Under the pieces are notes generated by a model. It was given only the letters and a program-made list of their open reading frames with translations, was not told the DNA's origin and did not search any database. Shown one piece after another: positions 10,601 to 20,861 of a stretch of 64,000 bases of DNA (position 1 is the first letter of the stretch; the number at the start of each line of letters is the position of its first letter). The stretch is from Hippasteria phrygiana (Eukaryota > Echinodermata > Asteroidea > Valvatida > Goniasteridae), in NCBI GenBank assembly GCA_037893225.1, contig JAZGUH010000946.1, forward strand, positions 186,001 through 250,000, read 5' to 3'. The translations under genes were made by a program, and so were the position numbers.

Positions 10601-11911
10601 CCTCGGCTGTACTCAATGTATTTTTGGAGTTGAGAAATATCCAAAGAATATAAAGTTATGTGACACCATGTTGTTAATTTACATTGCAATTTGCAAGGGG
10701 TACTTTGTTGTACATGTGAGGAAATTACTAATTCTTGTTCCTTTCTTGTTTCTTTCTTGTTCCTTTGCATGACAGAGTGTTATCTCCGAGATAGCAATCC
10801 CCCTCGACGCGGAAAGGCATTTTGCCAAAAGCTCTGTAGGAAACTTGAAAACACCAAAGTACCCACTGAACTACGTGCTTTTCTGAAGCATTGCGGTATT
10901 TCTTACGCTGACAGTAGTGTGACCGGTTAGTGTATTAATAAATTGTTACGTTTTGTTAATGTAACATTCAATCTTTGACCTCAAGAAAGTTTTCATTGCC
11001 ATTGCACCCACAAAAATGTATTATCTGTATACCTGCCAACATTGGCCTGCATACAGTAGTCAGTACACATCAAAGACCTTGTCTCATTCAACTATTACAA
11101 ACTCTTTTTTTATGTCAAAGAATCTCACTTAAAATAGCCCTGATAGGAGACGCATGCAGTATTTTGTGTTGAGCTGAGTAAGGGGCCGTCCATAAAGTAC
11201 GTACGCATGAAATTACAACTTGTTTACCCTTCCCCCTGTACGCATGGCATACGCAGTGGCTCCAACCTCCCCCCCCCCCCCCCCCCCTGTACGCATATGC
11301 ATTCCGGAGGTCGCAGGTTCGAATTCCGCTCCTGCCATTTTCTTTGTTCACTTTGAAAATGTATTCAAATTTACCTAGTCAGTTTCCCTTGTGGATTGTT
11401 TGACGAATTATAAGTTAAAAAGTCGTATCCTCATTGAGTGATCCCCACAATGTCGCTTTCCAGGTTGTATCGTAAAATTGGGTGTGATCCCTGACTATAC
11501 GGCATTATGGGTTTATGACTTCTGACTAGCGCCCACCCGAACAAAGATACTGACAACTTTTGCCACTTCCAATGAAAAAACGAGTGACAAACGGTCTGCT
11601 CTACCTTGAACAATTGAGTCAATACTAAATGATGAGAATTTGCAAGAAATAAATATTCTTGAAGGTTTCATAAGTACAAAAGAAAAACCGTTGAGAATTG
11701 GAGATTTATTGATGTGACTCTTTCAGCTCCCTTCAATAAATTTACAGGGACGTGGTTTCTTTTCATAATACAGGTTGTCCGGTGGATAGCATGTGCGGCA
11801 TGTGAACTGTGGTTTCATCAAGTGTGTGTTGACATGAATTTGTCTATGAAAAAAGCGGCAGGAGTGGACTTTATGTGTTCTTCCTGCCAGCTTTCTTTCC
11901 AGCGGTCCTAA
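6964..11911 (+). CDS. Multi-exon Cys-rich gene, CxC5/CxC6 (KDZ-associated)-like with terminal PHD-like exon
   Basis: Exons with consistent GT-AG borders and phases are 6964-7600, 8713-8786, 9463-9657, 10205-10275, an exon from 10423 whose end I cannot fix, 10776-10925 and 11774-11911. Exon 1 holds paired cysteines (CGNCLHCFQ and LRCRKCELVYKYSAYG). Exon 2 reads WVSFAGFSEAYNG. Exon 3 ends CHPACKAK, exon 4 reads GCGRVYVFDGIWKL, and exon 6 reads PPRRGKAFCQKLC. This order resembles the CxC5 and CxC6 cysteine clusters that precede KDZ (Kyakuja-Dileera-Zisupton) transposases. No KDZ catalytic domain follows. The final exon gives the second half of a PHD finger. Odd points are a 1-nt frame break in an A7 run near 7180, unusual donors (gttaat, gttagt), and a phase mismatch before the last exon that implies a missed exon or decay. 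It may be a domesticated relic or a pseudogene. Confidence 0.55.
7635..7919. mobile_element. Foldback-like inverted repeat element in intron 1
   Basis: The left arm reads GGTCAT..TGGGTCATGCTAAT and then several copies of GCGTCAACAAA. The right arm carries the complements (TTTGTTGACGC repeated, AGCATGACCGGTCAT). Each arm is itself a short direct-repeat array of about 11-12 bp, a feature of foldback-type elements. Confidence 0.65.
8112..8309. repeat. 11-bp minisatellite (ACGGTGTGTCC)n, ~18 copies
   Basis: Eighteen almost perfect 11-bp units. The last five or so carry a C-to-T change (GTGTTC in place of GTGTCC). Two more GTGTTC units recur 150 bp downstream at 8453-8478. Because 11 is not a multiple of 3, open frames across it cycle through the same peptides and are not genes. 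It lies in intron 1 of the CxC5-like gene. Confidence 0.95.
8713..8786 (+). CDS. Exon 2 of the CxC5-like gene
   Basis: The acceptor is ttctgcag and the donor gtaaat. It joins exon 1 in phase 2 and leaves in phase 1. It encodes ANYAWVSFAGFSEAYNGTFN and then LSRHAG. Confidence 0.6.
9463..9657 (+). CDS. Exon 3 of the CxC5-like gene
   Basis: The acceptor is cttttttag, phase 1. It encodes a charged helical stretch (EMELEMRRLHQPYMLMK) ending HPKKCHPACKAK, a CxxxC pair. The donor gttaat is weak but keeps the phase of the next exon. Confidence 0.6.
10205..10275 (+). CDS. Exon 4 of the CxC5-like gene
   Basis: It joins exon 3 in phase 1 and ends in phase 0 at gtaaat. It encodes GCGRVYVFDGIWKLRFPHC. 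The 'GC..V.V.DG..K....C' pattern is the block I associate with KDZ-linked cysteine clusters. Confidence 0.55.
10423..10495 (+). CDS. Putative exon 5 of the CxC5-like gene, 3' end unresolved
   Basis: After acceptor ttgtttag the phase-0 reading is DSYPPVDLSTIDNHFTCATT and then KR. The reading then becomes hydrophobic and non-coding-like, and no good donor is visible. A separate Cys-rich reading (YTCICKWHLENCNDRFCPN) lies at 10539-10640 in another frame without an acceptor. Confidence 0.35.
10776..10925 (+). CDS. Exon 6 of the CxC5-like gene
   Basis: The acceptor is ttgcatgacag. In phase 1 it encodes ECYLRDSNPPRRGKAFCQKL and then CRKLENTKVPTELRAF. The 'P..G.AFC..LC' block resembles the CxC6 zinc-binding segment. 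The donor is gttagt. Confidence 0.55.
11180..11340. mobile_element. MITE fragment (AGGGGCCGTCCATAAAGTACG) joined to a tRNA-like SINE fragment
   Basis: The left end AGGGGCCGTCCATAAAG is a terminal sequence I have met in many animal MITEs. A C19-20 tract at 11270-11286 and a repeated 'ctgtacgcat' follow. A B-box-like 'GGTTCGAATTCC' lies at 11314-11325. This looks like two fragments fused by insertion. Confidence 0.5.
11774..11911 (+). CDS. Terminal PHD-like exon
   Basis: After acceptor cataatacag the reading is WIACAACELWFHQVCVDM and then FMCSSCQL, ending at TAA 11909-11911. It holds the C-x2-C, W-F-H-x2-C and C-x2-C part of a PHD finger. The first C-x-C half is not visible upstream and exon 6 does not join in frame. 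Either an exon is missed or this belongs to another decayed gene. Confidence 0.5.
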   Translation, partial: VVRWIACAACELWFHQVCVDMNLSMKKAAGVDFMCSSCQLSFQRS

Positions 11912-12975
11912 AAAGATTTCTTTTATTCAGGCATACATACAGTTCTGGACAAAAATATTGGACCACCAACACTTCTATTACATGTAAGTGTCACTCTACG
12001 CGTACTTGTGTTTATGATGCACAAGCCTGTATAGTTTCTTCCAGACATGTCTCGGTATTGAACAAAAACTAAATGTTTTTTGCAAAATCACATAAAATCG
12101 TCGTTTTTTTGTAATAGTTTTAGACGATGTTTGATCTATATGGATACTGTTAGTGGTTTAATAATTTTTTTCCAGAGCTGTATTTTAAAGTTGGGCTGTT
12201 TCATTTAGACATTTTCACTTGATGGATAAAATAATCAATAATTTATCACTCCATATACTGTAAGGCATTGATGCTTGTCTTTGGTGAATTAATGTAACAT
12301 GCCTATCTTTAGAAACGGCACAAATGAGCACCAATCAAGTAAGTCCTATCATGTAATTTTATAACTTCAAATCATGAACTTTGCTTTCATTTCCGTAAAT
12401 GATACAAGGTATCGTCAGAACATACAGTTTTTTATAATGTGTATACATGTTAACCACATTTTTAGTTTAACCACTTCGCGCCGGGATTATTTTTGCCTCG
12501 ATTTTCAAAAAAGGCAAATTATAGCAGCCAACTTTTGATATACAGCCAAACGCTACAAATACTGATTTGCAAGAGTCATTTCAACAGTATTTGTACAATA
12601 TTTCTTGCCGGAGCGTAAATTGTAGAACAGGCCATGCACAGCGTCCAAGTTCAAGTTCAACGCACGGTCTGCCTGCAGACTTCTCTGACTTTGTGTGTGT
12701 GTCCAAAACAAATGAGGGATTAGTGTGTTGAGACAGCACCCGGATGTGAGTCGAGGCAAGCTTGACGTTTTAACCCGTCAGCCGTGCCCGTGACACTGCC
12801 AACACAAATATGCAGTCAAACGATAAGAATAGTTTGCAAGACACGCAGGAACAACAATTGAAGCTTTAAGACCAATTTACACGAACGCGACTTAGTTGTG
12901 CAATATTGTAGCGCGTTGCTCTAAATATGCACAAATAAATGAGTGTCTTCTCGCACATTTGTTTCTGTTTTTTTC
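11912..12975. other. No recognised gene
   Basis: AT-rich sequence with short open frames only. 'TTAACCACTTCGCGCC' at 12470-12485 may be the end of another TTAA-type MITE, but a matching partner end was not found. Confidence 0.4.
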
Positions 12976-12979
12976 CAGA

Positions 12980-13109
12980 ATTGTATGAACGCAAAACTTT
13001 AAATAGGTCAGTGTATCACTATTTTTATAAAATTCTAACACATACATCCATCTATTTCTGAAAATTACAGAAAAAGCAAATGTTGTATACATGCATTAAT
13101 TACCTTTAA
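12980..13109. mobile_element. TTAA MITE family A, 3' part
   Basis: It shares 'AACGCAAAACTTTAAAYAGG', 'ATTTCTGAAAATTACA' and 'GCAAATGTTGTA' with the other copies and ends ACCTTTAA, the complement of the family's 5' TTAAAGGT. Confidence 0.75.
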
Positions 13110-13563
13110 AGTATTATTGATTTATCATGTCACCTTCTTGTAATTGTTCCTCTTTCAACCTTGGATTTGTGACATAAAAGTAGGATGGAAAGTGTTTCAA
13201 ATTTGATGTTTTTCGGGTCGTTAGTCATCCAAACAATATACAACTGCAGTGCAACGAACAAAAGAAAACGTTATACTGGCTGTAGGAAAAATATATGGCA
13301 AGTGCCATTATATTTAAAACAAACTTCATGATGGGATGCCTCCATTGTAACAAGTTTATGGAAAAGCAGCTAAACCCGTAAATATATCTGTGAATATTCT
13401 CGTAATTAGAAAAGGATACTTTGAACAAAATTGAGAGAGAGCAGGTGTAGTTATGCCCAAACATTGTTTTTTAAAAACGTTTTTTTCTTTATCCAAATAC
13501 GAAGAAAACTTATGAAATCTCATCCGAGTTGTAAGAAGGGTTCGGAAATAATTATTTCTTAAA

Positions 13564-13712
13564 CTTAAAGGTAGTGTACACGATTGGTAATCCTCCATTT
13601 TTTTACAAAATAACTTACAAGACTGTAAGTTAATAGTAGTCTCAATCATCCTGTGAAATTATGGCACCAGGTGTGCTGTCGTTGTCAAGAAAAGTAGAAA
13701 TTTATCGTTTGT
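13564..13712. mobile_element. TTAA MITE family A, 5' part
   Basis: It begins TTAAAGGTAGTGTACACGAT and matches 4608-4760 almost base for base through 'GTGCTGTCGTTGTCAAGAAA', then stops abruptly. Confidence 0.85.
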
Positions 13713-14061
13713 TTGTTTCTTTGTTCAAGTGATATATAATACTTATACTTTGATATGCATTTCAGATACTTGGGAAACAATCTTAAATTACATTTGTAAA
13801 CAGGTTTTCCTGACGTTTAATATGAACATGGTACATTAAAACACTAACAGAGAAACATTTGTAACACACGCAATATCTGTTTCCATTGCTGTCCTTCTTC
13901 CTGTTCTCTTATAACTTAAGTATATTTAAAGAGGCTTCTGTGATTGGGGGTTTGGCACCACGAAAAATGAATTCAAAACTTTCTAGAATTGAAGTAAGAG
14001 TCATCAATCCCAAAACAAAAATGGGCCCAAGTTAACTTAATAATTTTCTTAAAAGTGTAAA

Positions 14062-14135
14062 ACTGTCGGGAGCAGGATTCCAACCTGCGACCTTCGGAAT
14101 AGACCGTGCCCTTTCCGAATTACTTGGCTACGGCT
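14062..14135 (-). mobile_element. tRNA-like SINE head
   Basis: The minus-strand B-box-like 'CGCAGGTTGGAATCC' is followed by 'TGCTCCCGAC'. An A-box-like motif precedes it. It is probably a fragment of a tRNA-derived SINE. Confidence 0.45.
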
Positions 14136-14352
14136 GAATGTTACACACATGTCTATGGTAGCGGCCGGCTGCAGCCATTTCCCATAGACTCGTGTGTAAT
14201 TTCAAGGCGCAGCCAAGTCGGACAGGGCCTTAAGTCTCGCGCATAAAACAGCTAAAGGCCACGATTAAACTTCCGGGCACCTCCGAGCCGGCGGCTGTGG
14301 GCTCCGTGCTACCAAAAGAGGGCGCTGTCCACATAGCAACCGCATAGACTTC

Positions 14353-14516
14353 TTCGCAAATAAATACCGCCTGGTTGAGACCACCGATCTCTAGAGATCA
14401 GTAGTGCTTGAGACGTACGTCATAATGGTAAAAAGGCATTGTGGGAAGGAATGAGACATGCCTTTTCCTTCCAACAATGCCTTTTTACCATTGTGACGTC
14501 TCAACCTATAGCGGTG
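14353..14516. mobile_element. MITE related to 14995-15152, decayed
   Basis: It has ends like TCGCAAATA..TACCGCCTGG and an internal hairpin GCATTGTGGGAAGGAA / TTCCTTCCAACAATGC. It is flanked by two copies of 'GTGGGCTCCGTGC...GGGCGCTGTCCACATAGCAACCGCA' (14297-14343 and 14516-14563). Confidence 0.6.
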
Positions 14517-14994
14517 GGCTCCGTGCGCCGTCGAATGTGGGCGCTGTCCACATAGCAACCGCACTTCCATGGAGCAAGTTCGATCGATCAAGGACTATAG
14601 TTAACCATAGTTCGACTAATACTCTGATCGAACGCACGCTAGTCGACGATGGTTGGACTAGTCTAGTCGACGATTCGCGACCAGCCTACCGAGGTTGGTT
14701 GCATCGCTGGTTACCATAGCACAGTGCAGAGAGGACCAGTTATCAGAAAAATGGCGAAAAAATGTAAATCTTCAGCAGCAGTGAACGAACGTTTTTTGTT
14801 ACTTTGTCTTTCTTTGAACATTTTGAAATAATGCACACTTTACCACTTGTGACATTGTTGATATACTGAGCAAATATCGTCCGTGTCGCTTTTATCTATG
14901 AACTCGTCCAAAAACGTAAAAAAACTAGCCACCGCCATTTTCTCATGGTCGCGTTGACATGACAATAGTTCGACGAGAGCTTGTTAAAGTTTGT

Positions 14995-15152
14995 ACATGG
15001 ACCATATCGCAAATACCGCCTGGTCGAGACGTCACAATGGTCACAAGGGATTGTGGGAAGGAAATGGGAGCGATTTTGGTGCGCGTTTCTTTCCCAGGTC
15101 CCTAGTAACCATTGTGACGTCTCATCCAGGCGGTATTTGCGATGGTCTATGG
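14995..15152. mobile_element. ~158-bp MITE with long terminal inverted repeats
   Basis: The left terminus reads ATATCGCAAATACCGCCTGG and continues CGAGACGTCACAATGG. The right terminus holds the complement (CCATTGTGACGTCTCATCC then AGGCGGTATTTGCGATGG). The flanks resemble the satellite unit that starts at 15145, so the element appears to sit inside the first unit of that array. Confidence 0.8.
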
Positions 15153-15780
15153 AGTAGTGATTTTTCCACCCTGTAGGACTTGCGTAGCGATCTTTTGTAC
15201 ACGGGTCTATGGAGTAGTGAGTAGTGATTTTGATTTCCCCTCCAAAAGAGCTTTTAAACTTTGTACACGGTTCTATGGAGTAGTGATTTTTTCCATAGTG
15301 TAAGACTTGCGTAGCGATCTTTTGTACACGGGTCTATGGAGTAGTGAGTAGTGATTTTTTTATTTCCCCTCCAAAAGAGCTTTTAAAAAGTTTGTACACG
15401 GTTGTATAGAGTAGTGATTTTTTCCACCGTGTAGGACTTGCGTAGCGATCTTTTCTACACGGGTCTATGGAGTAGTGAGTAGTGATTTGTATTTCCCCTC
15501 CAAAAGAGCTTTTTAAAAGTTTGTACACGGTTCTATGGAGTAGTGATTTTTTCCACCGTGTAGGACTTGCGTAGCGATCTTTTGTACACGGGTCTATGGA
15601 GTAGTGAGTAGTGATTTTTATTTCCCCTCCAAAAGAGCTTTTAAAAGTTTGTACACGGTTCTATAGAGTAGTGATTTCATTTATCGTGTAGACCATTTGC
15701 CGTAAAGTCTTGTGAAGCGGTTTTTGTACACGCCTACACGGGTCTATGTTTTGTACACGGTTCTATAGAGTAGTGATTTG
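15145..15780. repeat. Two-part (dimeric) satellite, ~127-bp period
   Basis: Two related subunits alternate. One reads 'TCTATGGAGTAGTGAGTAG...CCCCTCCAAAAGAGC', about 65 bp. The other reads 'TCTATGGAGTAGTGATTTTT...ACTTGCGTAGCGATC', about 62 bp. Both end in GTACACGG. At least four dimers run head to tail, and the last copies are degenerate. Confidence 0.9.
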
Positions 15781-16063
15781 GGTGTCGGAAACACACATCA
15801 CGCCATTGAAACTTCACGGTGTAGGGTTTGTAGCGCTACTAGAAACACGCAGTGCCATTTTTCACCCCATATCGTGCAGGGTATCGTGCTTGACAGCGTG
15901 CAAGATAAGCCTGGTGCCTGATTTGACTTTATACGTGTACAAGTATACTCATGTGTTCAGCGGTGCTAATAAAGTCTCTTAACGTGTTCCACTGGTCATG
16001 TTAATGTACATGTAACCTGATGCATTGTCCCTCATTTTGCAGGTTATTGGCTCTAAACATCTC

Positions 16064-16186
16064 AAGTAAGTCCGAAGTGCTATATGATGACGAGGTAGAA
16101 TTTCCTAATTAAACGGAATGAAATGAAATGTAATTGAAGTTTAATTTTAATTCTACCGAGTCATCACTAGCACTGAAGGACTTACG
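16064..16186. mobile_element. MITE with AAGTAAGTCC termini
   Basis: The left AAGTAAGTCCGAAGTGCTAT and the right end (complement AAGTCCTTCAGTGCTAGTGA) are imperfect inverted repeats around an AT-rich centre. A partial inverted second copy is at 16403-16483. Confidence 0.7.
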
Positions 16187-16402
16187 CTCCCTCCCTATTT
16201 GATTTTGGGAAAATGTTAAAACGCCTATATGTGTGTTCACCTCTCGTAAAATTTGCTACCCTCCCGTCTATACCTGCAAAAGAGTAATTTTACAAAAATG
16301 CTCTGAGGTATGGCCATGCTGGGCGCGGTTATATAGGGAACTCTCTTTTAACAATGAGCTCTCTCAAGTTTGACGACAAACGCCGGTGGTAAGTGCAATC
16401 TC

Positions 16403-16483
16403 AAGTAAGTCCTTCAGTGCTAGTGATGAATCGGTAGAATTAAAATAAAACTTCAATTACTATTCATTTCATTTCGTTTAATT
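16403..16483. mobile_element. Second, inverted partial copy of the AAGTAAGTCC MITE
   Basis: AAGTAAGTCCTTCAGTGCTA, then GGTAGAATT, then TTTCGTTTAATTAGGAAA repeats the 16064-16186 element on the other strand. Confidence 0.65.
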
Positions 16484-17081
16484 AGGAAAGTCTGACGCAA
16501 CGCTTGGGGTCGTGAAACTTTGGTTTTCTGGCGTACGGCGGGAACTTTGAGTGTATGTGATTGGCTGAGATTGGGCAGTTTCATTTTCTAGGGGGGGGGA
16601 GGAAATTTTAACTCGGAAATAGTTGGAACTGGTGTGACTGGGAAAATAACTGTGAATTCATTTTTATAAATACTTTTTTTCAAGGTGAAAGGTAAATGTA
16701 TCTATTAATAAAGAAGTAAATTAGTGGAACCTAAGCGAAAGTCTATACAAGAACTGAAATTTATATTGAAACGGTATTCTGCATTGTCCACTTTCAAAAT
16801 CTTTTCAAAAGTGCGCGTACACATACGAACTAATTTGTTTACGCACTGCGTGTTCTTTTGCGCACTGAAGACCGCTAAACATGGACCAGCGAGCTGCGTA
16901 CGCAGTGAATACGCAGCGAGTATGAACCGGCCTTTACAAGCAGAAACAATGTTTCACTGAAAAGTCATTTTTGGCATTTCAACAACTTCAAACTTCAAGA
17001 CTCCGACAACTTGAAAATGTTATATTTTGGGGGCGATAGGAATAAGGTACCACAACACACAAACATATCAAATTAAAGCTT

Positions 17082-17345
17082 TTAATCTGTACTTTCCACC
17101 CATTTCGTGTGAACATCACAGGTTAGCGAAAAATGTGCCGCTATAATAGCAGAACATTTCTCGCTAACAATATGGCAGTTCGGTATTTCAACTGCGCATG
17201 TGCACAATGAGTTATTCCGAATAACCCGTGACCTCACACGCGTATGAAGGCGCAAGGTGGTCGCACAACGCGCACGTGTTAAATTCAATCCGAATGGACG
17301 TTCGCTTAACATGGCATGACATTACGTCAGCAATTTTATCCCGAA
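17082..17345. repeat. Dispersed repeat family R1, copy 1
   Basis: It contains 'TTTATCCCGAATAACCTTTG', 'AATTCAATCCGAATGG' and 'CGCATGTGCACAATG'. The same blocks occur in opposite orientation at 57107-57310 inside a kinesin intron. Confidence 0.75.
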
Positions 17346-17539
17346 TAACCTTTGACCTTTGAGATGCTCATTAGCGTATTTCCTGGGTCAACAAGGAATT
17401 TTGGCCTGTGCGCATGCGCACATCCGTAACTAAGGATTCTGTGCTTACGGCCGGGGTTAGCGGATAATTCTTTGCTAGCTTGGTTAAGCACATAATTGCA
17501 GGCCGCTAGCACAAAATCGAGCCTTACAGATTCCAAAGT

Positions 17540-17800
17540 CTTACAAACAGACCCAGGTGAAAAGTAGAATAAGTAGGATCAAAATTGTTCTTAAAAAAGA
17601 AGAAAAGTAGGACTTTGGAGGACAAAATCAGGATAAAAGTAGGACTTTAATTGCGGGACATCCGGAGTAGTTTTCGTTGATACTCACCCATGTCCACAGC
17701 ATCACAGGCCTCATTTGGAATGTTCTGTACTCCAACATGTACACTTGTGCTCTATCCTCAACTATTAGCTCTTGGAAGTAAAGCCTAGTTTCTATATCGC
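17540..17800. repeat. Dispersed repeat family R2, copy 1 (5' part)
   Basis: It has 'AAAAGTAGGACTTT' motifs followed by 'GTTGATACTCACCCATGTCC', 'ACAGCATCACAGGCCTCATT' and 'AGCTCTTGGAAGTA'. It matches 53030-53262 in the same orientation. Confidence 0.75.
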
Positions 17801-18128
17801 CGTTGCGCCTTCGCAGACTGCGCAGACAGTACGCGGAACGGTCGTAAGCAGGACGTGCTGCGACGTCTAGAGGGCGCTGCGATCGATCCGACACGCGCTG
17901 TCCGTAATGATTGACGGTCCATGCATCCAGCTAGCTTGTCCAATATGGCGGCGCTCAACAAATCATTTTTATTCGAGTGCAGACTCTTTTGTGTTTCGAG
18001 TCTCATGTTTTGTCGGAGACCGTATACGCTGAATAAAATGCAAGCGGAAACATCGGGTACTCTGCATGGCATAATTGTGGGATTGATTCTGTGGCGCAAC
18101 AACAGACGGAAATGTGTTTCCATTCACC

Positions 18129-18199
18129 GAAACGATCAGCGGGCAAACGGTAGGGATACGCAGGAAACGATCAGCGGGCAAACGGTAGGGATACGCAGA
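18129..18199. repeat. 35-bp tandem duplication
   Basis: AAACGATCAGCGGGCAAACG followed by GTAGGGATACGCAG is repeated twice without change. Confidence 0.9.
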
Positions 18200-18806
18200 T
18201 GATCGGCAAAGTTTAACCAGTTTGGGTGCTGTTTGTGTTGCTCTCTGCGTTTCTTACGTCGATATGGAAACCAGGCTTAAAGTTGCAGTAGGACTACAGT
18301 CGTTTGGCCGGTTCCGCAAACGGAATTCGTCTCAGGCGTCCGGTGGCGAAAACACTTACTTTCCGAGGAGAGTACCCATCCATAAATATCCGGTAATAAC
18401 TCAGTCACGAGGAGGACTATGGCATGTCAAACGTTGCAATATTCAATAATCTACGTTTTTTTGTGCGATGTTCAAATATATATGTGCGATGTTTTTCATT
18501 ATGTGCGATGTTCAAATATATATATGTGCGATGTTTGTCATTATATATGCGATGTTCCAATTTATATGTGCGATGTTCAAATATATATGCGATGTTTTGT
18601 CATTATAGGCCTATGTGCGATGTTTGTCATTATATATGCGATGTTCAAATGTATGTGTGCGATGTTTGTTATTATATGTACGATGTTCAAATTTATATGT
18701 GCGATGTTTGTCATATATGTGCGATGTTCAAATAATATGTGCGATGTTCAAATTTATATTCGAAAACGGAATTGTGGGATATAGTATGGTTTCCAGACCG
18801 AAATAG

Positions 18807-19596
18807 CTCCTCTAGTATTAACGAAATAGAAAGGAACTTAAATGTAGCTCTTGCTAGTATTCACAACTGGTGCCAAAGAAACAAACTAGCATTAAATGCC
18901 AACAAAACCAAATGTATGCTTATTGGTTCAAGGCAGAAAATATCCAACGTCGACCTGAACGTGTGCATTGCTGATAAGGTTATCGAAAAAGTGAAATCTT
19001 GTAAATGCTTGGGTGTAGTTGTTGGTGAAACATTAAGTTGGGGTACACATGTTGAATACGTAAGGAAGACTGTTTCGTCTAAATTGGGTGTGTTAAACAG
19101 AATACGTGATTACGTTCCCCAAAGCAGCCTGCACACACTCTTTGTAAGTTTAGTTATGCCATCTTTAGAGTATTGCTGTACGGTGTGGGGAGGAAGGTAC
19201 ATATCTCACGACAATACCCTCAACAAATGTCAAAAAAGAGCCGCACGGATAATCCTTAAATGTACCTCCCTCACCCCCTCAGCTGATATGTTTGCCAGAC
19301 TAAATTGGATTCCTTTTAAGGAAAGAGTTCAGTCCAAAAAGGCTATCTTTGTTTTCAAAAGCCTTAACAAAATGACTCCTTTGTACATGACAAATCTGTT
19401 CACACCACTTACAGTGATTCGTGAAACACGACAATCGACCCAAATGGCACTGAAAGTTCCTTTCGCCAAAAAGGAATGCTACGTGACAAGTTTCGCTGTG
19501 AGTGCCAGTATATGGAATAATCTGCCTGAACAAATGAGAACCATAAACTCCTTAAGTACATTTAAATCGGAGCTACGTAAAGCCATCTATCAGTGA
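18807..19596 (+). CDS. Non-LTR retrotransposon RT C-terminal fragment, ~263 aa
   Basis: The open frame enters from upstream palindrome sequence, so only residues after about 18807 belong to the element. It reads 'ASIHNWCQRNKLALNANKTK', 'FVSLVMPSLEYCCTVWGG', 'KCQKRAARIILKC' and ends '[20 protein letters not shown]', stop at 19594. This is the thumb and C-terminal domain seen in jockey/CR1-like LINEs. It lacks the endonuclease and the YxDD box, so it is a dead 5' truncation even though the remaining frame is open, which suggests a fairly recent insertion. Confidence 0.8.
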
Positions 19597-19919
19597 TATT
19601 TCTGTCATTTACGCTGATCTGCGGAGTTATAAACTTGGTTGCCAAAATACTTTGGAGCCGGATGGGAATTTCCCCTCTTTTTCACCCTAAAAGGTTTTTT
19701 TTTCGCGGGTTTTTCGCCCATCCCGTAAATCAGCAATAGGCTTCTGGAGAGTTGAAAAGTTAACCGAAAATATATTTATTTGTGTAAACATTACTGTATT
19801 TGTTTAAATATTTTGTATGAATGTGTAAATATTCAGTTTTAACTAATAATATGCAGGGCCCCATTGGAAACCAGTTTTAAACTGTTTGGGCACACCCTGG
19901 GTAAAGAAATGTAATAAAT
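18807..19919 (+). mobile_element. 5'-truncated LINE with 6-bp target duplication
   Basis: Direct repeats AAATAG at 18801-18806 and 19920-19925 flank it. The right arm of the palindrome shows the uninterrupted site (complement of 'ccgaaatagtatgaatattc'). It encodes the C-terminal part of a non-LTR reverse transcriptase and ends with 'GGGCACACCCTGGGTAAAGA' and an A/T-rich (AATA)n tail. A second 3' end of the same family lies at 50785-51310. Confidence 0.9.
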
Positions 19920-20456
19920 AAATAGTATGAATATTCCTAATAAGTTACATCAGGGACCAGACTACTTAGGACGGTCTATCTGTTGCACTGACCTGGCTAA
20001 AGCTAGCCCACGATTCAGCCCGCGATTCGCAATAGGGCCCGCGATTTGCCCGATCAGAGCAGCCGCATATTGAAAACTAGAATCCATTCGACAAAAGGAG
20101 TTTTAAAAAGATGAAATCGCTGGATTCAGGCAACGATTTTTTTTGAAAATTTCAAGAAATTACCTACCAATTTTGCATGAAATTTCAGAATAGGTATGAG
20201 CAAAGCAGTACATATTATACTTAACATTGTTTTATGGGTCTTTTTTATGAAATAATTACTCGTTTCGCGAGGGCCCATTTCAAAGGGTTCTCTACATCAA
20301 TTCCTTTCGGCTCAGCACAATAGCTTCTGTTTGTGTACCGCACATGTTTTTAAAAATTCATATTTTTCTTTCATATTCATAATTGCCACCTTCCTGGACA
20401 CACTTAATTTCAGCAAGGGCCTATTCCAAGAATGGCTTCTGTTCCAATTAGCCGCT

Positions 20457-20861
20457 TTAAGGCAGTGTACACGATTGGTAATTCTCAATATTTTTTTTAC
20501 TGAATTATTACAAAATACCTTTGTAGACTGTAAGTTAATAGTAGTCTCAATCATCCTGTGAAATTATGGCACCAGATGTGCTGTCGTTGTCAAGAAATGT
20601 GCAAATGTATATCGTCTTCCAACGATTTTCAGCTCGAAATCGTTGGAGAACTGCCCTGTAGCCGTTAGTCAAGGCGCGAGTGGCTACCTGGACACGTGGC
20701 GCGCCCCAGACATGATGGCGCATTGGCATATCCGGGCCCAGATAGCCACGCGCGCCTTGACTAAAGGCTATTATCCGCCCGACGGTTGAAAACGATCGAG
20801 TGCCGTTTTTCACTCGTTTTTTCGTCATCTAACAACGCAAAACTTTGAACAGGTCAGTGGA
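20457..20861. mobile_element. TTAA MITE family A, copy at palindrome centre
   Basis: It starts TTAAGGCAGTGTACACGATT and carries all family landmarks to 'AACGCAAAACTTTGAACAGG'. It then runs directly into the right palindrome arm at about 20862, so its 3' end is missing. Confidence 0.85.

Noticed and set aside
10500..10772. Cys-rich reading YTCICKWHLENCNDRFCPN as an exon of the CxC5-like gene
   Set aside because: No splice acceptor precedes it and its phase does not link to neighbouring exons. It may be chance or an alternative exon, but I could not support it.
15145..15780. Possible CRISPR array (regular repeats near 15.1-15.8 kb)
   Set aside because: The units are contiguous with no unique spacers, and the sequence is animal DNA.
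16064..16483. A microRNA-like hairpin
   Set aside because: The inverted arms have the same sequence as a second nearby copy, so they are MITE ends rather than a processed hairpin.
18419..18806. Cys-rich frame (IYMCDVCHYICDV repeats) and its mirror at 21063-21512
   Set aside because: Translation of the ATGTGCGATGTT tandem units in the palindrome arms. The Cys spacing follows the DNA period and changes frame freely.
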